A DNA stretch of 64,000 nucleotides from NCBI GenBank assembly GCA_945905295.1, contig CAMDPX010000001.1:105410-169409 (forward strand), in the 5' to 3' direction. The stretch comes from Planctomyces sp. SH-PL62. GTDB lineage: Bacteria; Planctomycetota; Planctomycetia; Planctomycetales; Planctomycetaceae. The notes below the pieces were generated by a model. The model did no database searches. It saw nothing but the letters and a program-made list of their open reading frames with translations, and had not been told where the DNA came from. Shown in pieces: positions 8,372 to 15,640 of the stretch; the first letter of the stretch is position 1, and each line of letters starts with the position of its first letter. Both the position numbers and the translations under genes were made by a program.

Positions 8372-9748
8372 ATGTGGAAGTTCGCGATTCGTAATCTGTT
8401 CAGCCGACCGGCACGCTCGGCGTTGTCGTTGTTGGGGCTGACGGTGGCGGTCGCGGGGATGGTTGGGCTGTTCTCGGTCGCGCGCGGGTTGGAGCAGACG
8501 TTTGATCGCAGCTTCAAGGGCATTCCCGGAATGGTCATCGTCCAGGCGGGAGCGCCACTGCCGCTATTCTCGAAGTTGCCGACCTCCTGGAAAGAGGACA
8601 TCGAGAAAGTGCCGGGAGTGTATGTGGTCGCTCCCGAAGTCTGGCTGCGAGCCAACATCATCGAAGACAAACCGGTGATGGCTCCGCCTCGGATTTTGCT
8701 GGGCGTGGATATCCCCTCGCGGCTGAAGTTGCGGAAAGGGGTCTATACCGAGTCCATGATCGAAGGTCGCTTTCTGGCTCCTGATGACCGTGGAAAACGG
8801 ATCGTCGTCATCAGTAAGCAGATCGCCGACGAGCACCACAAGAAAATCGGCGACTCGATGAGCATCAACGGGATCGAGTTTGAAATCGCCGGGATGTATC
8901 ACATCGGTTCGCTGCTGCTGGATGTCGCGATCCTGGTGGATGGCGAGACGCTGCGGCAGCTCGGCTGGTTCGATGCGCAGGCGGTGAGCGGGTTCTACAT
9001 CGAATCGGATCTCGGCGCGTCGAATGAAGAGGTCAGCCAGCGCGTTCGTGATTTGTTGCAGGAACGGACGCTGACGACTCCATCGCCGTTGTCGTTTTTG
9101 GCTCTGGCTGGATTGGGGACGCCGAGTGCGCCGAGCAAATCGGAATCGAGCAGTGTCGGCGGCTGGTTGTTGAAGGCGTTTGCGGGATCGAACCCTGATA
9201 AGCCGTCTGACGGTAACCAGCGTGAGACTTCCAATTCATCGGTGCCTACCGGGGGGCTGACACCACCCGCTCGCCAAGAGAAGCCGAAGCGGCCATCACC
9301 GGTGGAGGTTCGGAATGCGTCGGATTTCTCCGAGCGTTTCAAAGAAATGGGCGAGGACTTGAACTTGGTCCTGACGGTGTTGACCGGCATTGGCATGACG
9401 ATCGCCGTGCTGAGCATCGTCAACACCATGCTGATGAGCGTCAGCGAACGAGTCATTGAGTTTGGTGTCCTCAAAGCGAATGGCTGGACGCCGTGGGACG
9501 TGTTGCAGTTGATCACGGCCGAAAGCGCGACGCTCGGACTGGGGGGCGGAATTTTGGGGGCGCTGATTGGCTGGGTGGCGACGCGCGTCATCAATGCGCA
9601 GTGGCCCGACCGCGTGAATCTGTTTGCGAGTCCGGGCTTGTTGGTCTTCAGTGTCGCGTTCAGCACCGTGGTCGGTTTGCTGGGGGGCTTGTATCCGGCC
9701 ATCTGGGCCATGCGCCTGTCGCCGATGGAAGCGATTCGTCGCGGTTGA
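8372..9748 (+). CDS. FtsX/MacB-type ABC transporter permease
   Basis: 458-residue permease with one N-terminal helix (LSLLGLTVAVAGMVGLFSVA), a long periplasmic MacB-like domain, and three C-terminal helices in the FtsX domain (VLTGIGMTIAVLSIVNTMLM onward, ending PMEAIRRG). The family moves lipoproteins or peptides, or acts mechanically, with a LolD/MacB-type ATPase; none is adjacent, but one occurs alone at 23199. ATG 8372 fits the family start; an upstream ATG at 8333 lies in leuD. Residues around 293-302 (TGGLTPPARQ) are encoded by one arm of a palindromic repeat found elsewhere, inside a Ser/Pro-rich loop. Confidence 0.88.
   Translation: MWKFAIRNLFSRPARSALSLLGLTVAVAGMVGLFSVARGLEQTFDRSFKGIPGMVIVQAGAPLPLFSKLPTSWKEDIEKVPGVYVVAPEVWLRANIIEDKPVMAPPRILLGVDIPSRLKLRKGVYTESMIEGRFLAPDDRGKRIVVISKQIADEHHKKIGDSMSINGIEFEIAGMYHIGSLLLDVAILVDGETLRQLGWFDAQAVSGFYIESDLGASNEEVSQRVRDLLQERTLTTPSPLSFLALAGLGTPSAPSKSESSSVGGWLLKAFAGSNPDKPSDGNQRETSNSSVPTGGLTPPARQEKPKRPSPVEVRNASDFSERFKEMGEDLNLVLTVLTGIGMTIAVLSIVNTMLMSVSERVIEFGVLKANGWTPWDVLQLITAESATLGLGGGILGALIGWVATRVINAQWPDRVNLFASPGLLVFSVAFSTVVGLLGGLYPAIWAMRLSPMEAIRRG
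9248..9275. repeat. single arm of repeat family D inside a gene
   Basis: ACCGGGGGGCTGAC plus a CACCCGCTCGCC end matches one arm of the elements at 16020-16090 and 44525-44602, with one base missing and two changed. It is translated in frame as part of the FtsX-like permease loop. No second arm is visible close by. Confidence 0.7.
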
Positions 9749-9771
9749 TCACGGAACTAATGCGTTGCGAC

Positions 9772-9856
9772 GGGGTCGGGAGTCTTTTTCATGCCGCGGA
9801 ATCTTCAAGACCTGCATATCGTTTTCTGACGCGGCATGAAAAAGACTCCCGACCCC
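9772..9856. repeat. 85-bp palindromic element, family B copy 1
   Basis: Perfect 27-nt inverted arms at 9772-9798 and 9830-9856 (outer end GGGGTCGGGAGTCTTTTTC). It begins 24 bp after the permease stop and ends 26 bp before the EboE-like gene. The outer 19 nt on both sides are identical to the element at 62701-62785, which is also exactly 85 bp long, while the inner part differs. Confidence 0.93.
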
Positions 9857-9881
9857 TTCCGTTTCCAAGGACTCTCATGCC

Positions 9882-11060
9882 ATGTCGCTCAATCCTCTGC
9901 CGCTGAGTTATTGCACCAACGTGCATCCGGGGCTGACGGTGGCTCAAGTGGAACGTGGTCTCACGGAATTCACGGTGCCGGCCGGACAGCGATTCGGATC
10001 GCCGTTGGCGGCGGGGTTGTGGTTGGCTCAGCCGGTGATTCGCGAGTTGCTGTCCGACCCGGACGGAGCGAAACGATTCGCGGCGCGCGTGGCCGAGTTG
10101 GGCTTGTGTACCTACACGCTCAATGTGTTTCCCTTCGGCGACTTTCACAGTGAGCGAGTCAAAGAAAACGTCTATCTGCCTGATTGGACTCAGCAGAACC
10201 GGTTGGAGTACTCGTGGGATTGTGCTCGCGTGTTGGCCGAACTGATCCGCGCGACGCTGCCCAGCGGTGCAGAGGGAAGTCTTTCGACGGTGCCGCTCGG
10301 CTTCAAGACACTGGCGAGGGCGACGGACTTCGAAGCGAACTGCATTCGCAACTTGATCGAGTTCGCACGACGGCTCGCGCGGCTGGAGGGGGAGACCGGG
10401 CAGATGATTCGGCTGGCGATTGAACCGGAGCCGTGCTGCGTGCTGGAAACGACGGCGGAGACCATCGCCTTCTTCCGCCGCTTGCGTGATCGTGCGGCGA
10501 GCGAGGGTGTACTCGACGCAGTCGAGCGGCATCTGGGTGTCTGCTACGACGTCTGCCATCAGTCGGTGGAGTTCGAGGATGTCGCCGAGTCGATCGCCTC
10601 GCTGGCTCGCGAACGCATTCGCATCAACAAAGTCCACATCACCTGTGCTCTGCAACTCACCAATCCCGGCGCGAATGATGCGGCGAGAGAAGCGTTGGCG
10701 CACTTCGTCGAGCCGCGTTACTTGCATCAAACATTCGCGCGGTCTGCGTCGGGTGATGTGCGGCGAGTGCTCGATTTGACCGCCGAGTTGGCACGCACTC
10801 CGCCCGCCGATTTCGCGGAAGCCGATTGCTGGCGGATTCACTTTCATGTCCCGGTCGATGCCGAGCGGATTGGGCCGCTGGAGACGACTCGCGCCGATCT
10901 AGGAAAGGGGCTGGTGGCGGTCACAAAACTGGACTACGCCCCCCATCTGGAGGTCGAGACCTACACCTGGAACGTCCTCCCCGGCGGCGACAGGCCCGAG
11001 TTGGTCACCGGCTTGGCTCGCGAACTGTCTGCCACGCGCGACTTGCTGGCCGGACGGTAA
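9882..11060 (+). CDS. EboE-like metabolite traffic protein (TIM barrel)
   Basis: 392-residue soluble protein resembling EboE of the ebo cluster, a xylose-isomerase-like TIM barrel. Landmarks are LSYCTNVHPG at the start, LNVFPFGDFHSERVKE, IEPEPCCVLET and VCYDVCHQSVEFED with possible metal ligands (Glu, Asp, His). Ebo proteins are linked to export or processing of secondary metabolite precursors in cyanobacteria and other bacteria, but EboA-D and F are not seen here, so this is either a solitary member or part of a split cluster. Start ATG 9882 follows a palindromic element. Confidence 0.8.
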   Translation: MSLNPLPLSYCTNVHPGLTVAQVERGLTEFTVPAGQRFGSPLAAGLWLAQPVIRELLSDPDGAKRFAARVAELGLCTYTLNVFPFGDFHSERVKENVYLPDWTQQNRLEYSWDCARVLAELIRATLPSGAEGSLSTVPLGFKTLARATDFEANCIRNLIEFARRLARLEGETGQMIRLAIEPEPCCVLETTAETIAFFRRLRDRAASEGVLDAVERHLGVCYDVCHQSVEFEDVAESIASLARERIRINKVHITCALQLTNPGANDAAREALAHFVEPRYLHQTFARSASGDVRRVLDLTAELARTPPADFAEADCWRIHFHVPVDAERIGPLETTRADLGKGLVAVTKLDYAPHLEVETYTWNVLPGGDRPELVTGLARELSATRDLLAGR

Positions 11061-11229
11061 TCCTCCCAACTTCCCACCACGAATTTGTTTGCTCGGCCCC
11101 CGCGCGTTTTTTTGTCCTCGAATTCCGCTCGGGGCCGGGCTTCATTCTGACTTCAGGATTGATCCGTCATTCTCTCGCCCATTGGTTTTTGTTTTCTTTT
11201 TTGTTTTCCCATTTTCACGAGGTCACGAA

Positions 11230-11445
11230 ATGTCTGTCCTACTTTCACCGCAGGAGCCTGCCGCGATGGATCGCATCTACCCCCTGGCCGCTGATGTGGG
11301 CTTGGCCGCTCCCGGCGATGAGTTCGCCTGGGACTTCGCGCCGCACGAAATCGACGTCTCGGATTTGGAGTGCCATCCGCTGCTGGCATCCGACTTGCCG
11401 CTGAATTCAGAACTCCAGTCGCTGCAATCGACGGCGCAACTGTGA
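11230..11445 (+). CDS. small acidic hypothetical protein
   Basis: 71-residue protein starting MSVLLSPQEPAAMDRIYPL, acidic, without membrane segment or known motif, ending SLQSTAQL. ATG 11230 has GAGG about 8 nt upstream and the gene is closed by a clear terminator at 11472-11510, so a short monocistronic or end-of-operon transcript is likely. I do not recognise the family. Its position behind the EboE-like gene allows the idea of a precursor peptide, but there is no leader/core signature to support that. Confidence 0.6.
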   Translation: MSVLLSPQEPAAMDRIYPLAADVGLAAPGDEFAWDFAPHEIDVSDLECHPLLASDLPLNSELQSLQSTAQL

Positions 11446-11471
11446 CGTCTGCTTTGGTTTCTTCTGAAAAC

Positions 11472-11510
11472 AAAAGGTCTTCTCGCTCGCGTGAGAAGAC
11501 CTTTTTGTTT
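11472..11510 (+). terminator. rho-independent terminator
   Basis: A 12-bp perfect stem (AAAGGTCTTCTC with GAGAAGACCTTT) around an 8-nt loop is followed by TTTTTGTTT. It stands 27 bp after the small hypothetical gene. Because of the A-run on the other side it could also work on the minus strand. Confidence 0.88.
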
Positions 11511-11532
11511 GGAATGCCCCCTGTGACGATCA

Positions 11533-11595
11533 TGTAGGACGGACAATCCTGTCCGTCCTCAAGAACTCATGACGGACAGGATTGTCCGTTCTACA
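11533..11595. repeat. palindromic element, family G copy 1
   Basis: 25-nt arms (11533-11557, 11571-11595) with one mismatch; each arm contains the self-complementary core GACGGACAATCCTGTCCGTC, so the element can fold as one long stem or as two small hairpins. A variant arm lies inside the purine nucleoside phosphorylase gene at 16106-16130. Confidence 0.9.
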
Positions 11596-11636
11596 AAATG
11601 CGCGCAGCTCAAAATGTTTTCTTCTTCGGAGCCTTC

Positions 11637-12737
11637 ATGCACCACGTTCTGCAACAACTGAGCGAAGCGGTCTCACGCCATCAGCCGGTCGCGTACACAG
11701 CATTGGTGGAGACGCGCGGGTCCACGCCTCAAAAGGCGGGAGCAACGATGCTCGTCTTCCCGGACGGTTCGCAGGTCGGCACGCTCGGCGGCGGCTGTGT
11801 CGAAGCCGAGGTGAAGCGGCGAGCGTTGCGGCTGCTCGATGATGGAAAAACGGAACTGCTGACGTTCAATCTCGACAGCGACTACGGCTGGGACGACGGC
11901 CTGATCTGCGGCGGTCGCATGAAGATGCTCGTCGATCCCGTGCGAGGCGAAGCGGAGTTCGCGTATTACCGGCAACTGCTGGAGCTGCTCGCCACCGATC
12001 AAGGCTGCACCGAGGCGGTCGTTCTGGATCCGGACAAAGCGGGCGGACACGCGGCGGATCGCTTTCTGCTCGATGACAGCGGTGCGATCGTCGTGAAAGC
12101 GAGTCACGATGCTGCTGCGGATTTGCCGCCGGCGATTGCTGAGCACTTGCGTCCGCTGACACTGCGGCCTCGGCCGTATGTGGCAGCAGGGGTCTCGTTC
12201 TTGCCGCATCTGCGCCGCTGCCGATTGGTCATCGTGGGAGCGGGGCACGTCGGCCAAAAGGTCGCCGAGTTGGCGGCCGCGTGCGACTTCGACGTCTGGG
12301 CGGTCGATGACCGCGAGCAATACTGCAATCCCGAACGCTTCCCGCTGGCCAAGCGGCTGATCGTCGGCGACATCGACACGGCCCTCAGCGGGTTGGAGAT
12401 TGACCACAGTACTTACTGCCTGATCGTGACGCGCGGACACAATCACGACGAGGAAGCGTTGTACCACCTCGCTGAGACTTCGGCTCGGTACGTCGGTCTG
12501 ATCGGCAGCCAGCGTAAGATCAAAATGATCTTTGAGGACTTGCTCCGCGAAGGCATTTCACGCGAGGCGTTGTCGCGTGTATTCGCGCCGCTGGGTTTCG
12601 ACATCGGCTCGCAAACAGTTCCGGAGATCGCCGTCAGCATCGTGGCGGAATTGATCGCCCATCGGAATCTCGGTGAGCTTCCCGCGCGGTATCGCCGTTC
12701 CAGCTTATTGGAAGAAGTCTCGGTGCCATCCACATAG
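11637..12737 (+). CDS. XdhC/CoxI family protein (molybdoenzyme accessory)
   Basis: 366-residue protein of the XdhC family, which inserts sulfurated molybdenum cofactor into xanthine dehydrogenase-like enzymes. The N-terminal part has TRGSTPQKAGATM and GTLGGGCVEAEV; the C-terminal part is a Rossmann fold starting VIVGAGHVGQKVAEL, with GLIGSQRKIKMIFEDL later. No molybdenum hydroxylase gene lies nearby. ATG 11637 is favoured because GGAG lies 5 nt upstream and the family starts here; ATG 11598 would add 13 residues directly after the palindromic element. Confidence 0.9.
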   Translation: MHHVLQQLSEAVSRHQPVAYTALVETRGSTPQKAGATMLVFPDGSQVGTLGGGCVEAEVKRRALRLLDDGKTELLTFNLDSDYGWDDGLICGGRMKMLVDPVRGEAEFAYYRQLLELLATDQGCTEAVVLDPDKAGGHAADRFLLDDSGAIVVKASHDAAADLPPAIAEHLRPLTLRPRPYVAAGVSFLPHLRRCRLVIVGAGHVGQKVAELAAACDFDVWAVDDREQYCNPERFPLAKRLIVGDIDTALSGLEIDHSTYCLIVTRGHNHDEEALYHLAETSARYVGLIGSQRKIKMIFEDLLREGISREALSRVFAPLGFDIGSQTVPEIAVSIVAELIAHRNLGELPARYRRSSLLEEVSVPST

Positions 12738-13009
12738 CCGCTGCCCGCCCGCGTTCGAGTGGCCCCCAAGCCCCTCCGGGTTAAACGGTCAGTGTCCGAG
12801 GAGGGCTTGTTCGGCGTCTTCGAGTTCTTCCATCCGGCGCAGGTCGCCGTGTTTCACGATCAACCGCCGGGCTTCACTCGAAGCTCGCGTCACGGACTCT
12901 CATGGATAATCCTCCTTCCCTCCTCACCTCCCCGCACTGGTCTGTAGCCTTCATTTGCCAATAAATCTCAAAAGAGCATTTGCCAAGCGGCCATCTCCAA
13001 AGGGACACC

Positions 13010-13855
13010 ATGCGGATCGCCTTTGATTGCGAACAATGCGGAGCCAACTACAAAGTCGAAGCCGATCGCGCCGGACAGAAAGCGATCTGCAAAACCTGCG
13101 GTGCGGACTTGCGCGTCCCGGTCCCTCCGCCGCCGAACGAATCCCCCGCCACAGTCCTGCGTCACGAGGAACGGACGAAGCCGTTCGAGTTAGTCACCGG
13201 CGACGGCGAACAGATCGACGCGATCGTCGAGCACATCGAATCGCATATCGGGGAAGTGACGATGGTCTTTCACGAGATCGTCTCGGACCTCGTCCACATC
13301 GACGTGCATCACGTTCCGCCGGAGCCGGGTCGTGAGTTTCACACGCTGATCACGACCGGCATGAGCGACAAGCCGATGAACATCCCCGACGGCGCAGAGG
13401 ATTTTCGGTATGCCGAACTCGTGATCTGCCTGCCGCCCGATTGGAAGCTGACGAAAGAGGACTTCGGCAGCGAAGAAAACTACTGGCCGATCCGGCTGAT
13501 CAAATCGCTCGCGCGGTTGCCGCACGAGTACGACACCTGGCTCGGCCCCGGCCACTCGATTCCCAACGGCGGCGACGACCCGCAGCCCTATGCGAACAAC
13601 ACGCGATTGTGCTGCGCGATCATCGTTCCTGCCGTGCGGTTCGGCGAAAAGTTTCTGCGTCTGGAAACGCCGGACGAGCGAGTCATCAACTTCTACTCCG
13701 TCTGGCCGATCCTGCCCGACGAGACGGAGTTCAAACTCAAACACGGCTACGACGAACTGATGGACCGGCTGCTCTCTCGCGAAGTCTCCGATGTGATCGA
13801 CGTGAAGCGTCGGAGTGCGGTCGCTCGCCGTGGATGGTGGCCGTTCGGCAAGTAA
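13010..13855 (+). CDS. zinc-ribbon plus suppressor-of-fused domain protein
   Basis: 281-residue fusion. Residues 1-40 form a zinc ribbon with Cys7, Cys10, Cys27 and Cys30 followed by LRVPVP. From about residue 55 the protein resembles the bacterial SUFU domain: VHIDVHHVPPEP, FHTLITTGMSDKPM, AELVICLPPDW and WLGPGHSIPNGG. Bacterial SUFU proteins often act as immunity or regulatory proteins in polymorphic toxin settings, but no toxin is adjacent. The same N-terminal ribbon with identical Cys spacing opens the protein at 27735. ATG 13010 has AAAGGGA about 5 nt upstream. Confidence 0.85.
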   Translation: MRIAFDCEQCGANYKVEADRAGQKAICKTCGADLRVPVPPPPNESPATVLRHEERTKPFELVTGDGEQIDAIVEHIESHIGEVTMVFHEIVSDLVHIDVHHVPPEPGREFHTLITTGMSDKPMNIPDGAEDFRYAELVICLPPDWKLTKEDFGSEENYWPIRLIKSLARLPHEYDTWLGPGHSIPNGGDDPQPYANNTRLCCAIIVPAVRFGEKFLRLETPDERVINFYSVWPILPDETEFKLKHGYDELMDRLLSREVSDVIDVKRRSAVARRGWWPFGK

Positions 13856-13864
13856 CCCGACGCG

Positions 13865-14293
13865 TCAGCGAGGGAGGCTCGTGGGGCACTTGTCCTTCGT
13901 GTGCGATTCGGAAACTCCGCAATCATGGCTCCCTCGGCCACACACGCAGGGGGCGAGGCCATGTTCCAGTCGCAGCTTCCATTTGCCGCTTCGGCACTCG
14001 CCATCTTCGATGGCCTTCAGTGCCTCGATGATCTTCTTATCGTCTTTCACCATCTTTTCGCCAAGTTCTTTCGCGAGTGCTTCGCCGTAGTGGTTCCGGA
14101 TTTTCTTGTCGTCAGTGCCAACGGAGTGGCAGACGTTGCAGGTCGTTTTGTTCTTCTTGGCGATTTCGGCATAACAAGAATCGAAAGCTTTCTTATAGTT
14201 CGGCCGAGCGTCTCCACGATGCACGCCGCTCAAAACAACGATGACCGAACACAAACTCCACAGTGAGCAACGCAGCCAGCGACGAGAAATCAT
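13865..14293 (-). CDS. small exported c-type cytochrome-like protein
   Basis: 142-residue protein with a signal peptide (hydrophobic 9-24, cleavage likely after GDA) and one heme-binding motif CNVCH (Cys52, Cys55, His56), then a Lys-rich helical segment. It is probably a periplasmic monoheme protein. The last 35 or so residues (from EHGLAPCVCGRG on, ending PTSLPR) are Cys-rich and look unrelated; the DNA there resembles a repeat-like sequence (GACGCGTCAGCGAGGGAGG at 13860), so the original C-terminus may have been replaced. ATG 14293 has AAGGAG 6 nt upstream. Confidence 0.75.
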   Translation of the reverse strand: MISRRWLRCSLWSLCSVIVVLSGVHRGDARPNYKKAFDSCYAEIAKKNKTTCNVCHSVGTDDKKIRNHYGEALAKELGEKMVKDDKKIIEALKAIEDGECRSGKWKLRLEHGLAPCVCGRGSHDCGVSESHTKDKCPTSLPR

Positions 14294-14341
14294 GATTGGC
14301 TCCTTGGCTGTGAGAGTTGGAACCAGGACGCGGCCGAGAGT

Positions 14342-15625
14342 TTATCCCAGGCGTTCGACGATCAACAACGGCGCGTCGGTTGGCTCATCACCAATCGTGA
14401 TCGCCGCTCGCAAGCGCGCCGCAACCTCATCGAACTTAGTGGGTGGCGCGAAGACTCGGAGGAGCGGTTGATCGGACTGAACTTCGTCGCCGATGCGGAC
14501 CAGCATTTCGAGACCGACGCTGTGGTCGATGGCGTCAGTGAGCTGACGTCGTCCGCCGCCGAGGTCGATGATGATCCAGCCGAGCGATTCCGTGTCGATG
14601 GATTCGACGATCCCGGAACGCTCGCCGCACAGGTCACGAGCCGGCGCAATCGGACGAGGTGCATCGAGCCGCCCGCCTTGAGCGACCGCCATTCGCTCGA
14701 AACGTTCGAGCGCGCGGCCGGAGTCCAGTTCGCGAAGCAGCTTCGCTCGCGCTGCCGTGCGTGTGGCGGCGACCTTCGCGCTGACCAAGACGTCTTCGGC
14801 AAGTTCCAGCACGAGTTCGCGCAGGTCGCTCGGCCCGCCTCCGCGCAGGCAATCGAGCGACTCCTCGACTTCGACCGCGTTGCCCACCATGCGACCGAGT
14901 GGTTGATTCATGTCGGTCAAGAAGGCGGTCGTCGCGACACCCATTCGTTGTCCGACCGCGACCATGCCGGCGGCCAGTTCGCGGGCGATCACTCGCGTTT
15001 TAATGAACGCGCCGCGTCCGAACTTCACGTCGAGCACCAGCGCGTTCAAGCCTTCGGCCAGCTTCTTGCTCATGATGCTGGCGGTGATCAGCGGCACGGA
15101 CGGAACAGTCGCGGTCACATCGCGCAGGGCGTAAAGCTGACGGTCAGCGGGAACCAGTTCGGGCGTCGTGCCGGTGACGACGCAGCCGACTTGCTCGGTC
15201 AGCCGATGAATTTCGTCGAGCGAGAGATCGGTGCGAAAGCCAGCGATGGACTCCAGCTTGTCGAGCGTGCCGCCCGTGGGGCCAAGACCTCGGCCGGAAA
15301 GCATGGGGACACACACATCGCAGCACGCCAGCAACGGAGCCAGCGGCAACGAGACTTTGTCGCCGATACCGCCCGTCGAATGCTTATCGACGCGCGGCAA
15401 GCTGGTCTCCGGCCAGGTCAGTGTCACGCCCGAGCGCAACATACTGTCGGTCAGCGCGGCGGTTTCCGCGTCGTTCAATCCACGTACAAACATCGCGACC
15501 AGCAGCGCGGCCATTTGATAATCGGGAATCCGACCCTGCACATGGCCGTCGATCAGAAACGCGATCTCCTCAGCGGTCAGTTCGCCGGCGTCCCGTTTCT
15601 TAGCGATCAATTGAATGGGGTTCAT
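14342..15625 (-). CDS. deoA: thymidine/pyrimidine-nucleoside phosphorylase
   Basis: 427-residue enzyme that splits thymidine or uridine with phosphate to base and (deoxy)ribose 1-phosphate. Landmarks are KHSTGGIGDKVSL, the family signature SGRGLGPTGGTLDKLE, and KKLAEGLNALVLDVKFG; the length is normal. It is followed 15 bp downstream in the opposite direction of reading (upstream on this strand) by the purine nucleoside phosphorylase gene, so the two form a nucleoside salvage unit. Whether it is strictly thymidine-specific (DeoA) or broad (Pdp) cannot be decided here. Confidence 0.94.
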   Translation of the reverse strand: MNPIQLIAKKRDAGELTAEEIAFLIDGHVQGRIPDYQMAALLVAMFVRGLNDAETAALTDSMLRSGVTLTWPETSLPRVDKHSTGGIGDKVSLPLAPLLACCDVCVPMLSGRGLGPTGGTLDKLESIAGFRTDLSLDEIHRLTEQVGCVVTGTTPELVPADRQLYALRDVTATVPSVPLITASIMSKKLAEGLNALVLDVKFGRGAFIKTRVIARELAAGMVAVGQRMGVATTAFLTDMNQPLGRMVGNAVEVEESLDCLRGGGPSDLRELVLELAEDVLVSAKVAATRTAARAKLLRELDSGRALERFERMAVAQGGRLDAPRPIAPARDLCGERSGIVESIDTESLGWIIIDLGGGRRQLTDAIDHSVGLEMLVRIGDEVQSDQPLLRVFAPPTKFDEVAARLRAAITIGDEPTDAPLLIVERLG

Positions 15626-15640
15626 GGCGATCGTCAGCGG

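Noticed and set aside
12789-12893. 34-codon minus-strand frame (GTG start, ends LLGH)
   Set aside because: It reads like a protein fragment (LIVKHGDLRRMEELEDAEQA) and might be a remnant, but there is no ribosome site at the right distance and no known family. The 272-bp gap 12738-13009 shows nothing else.
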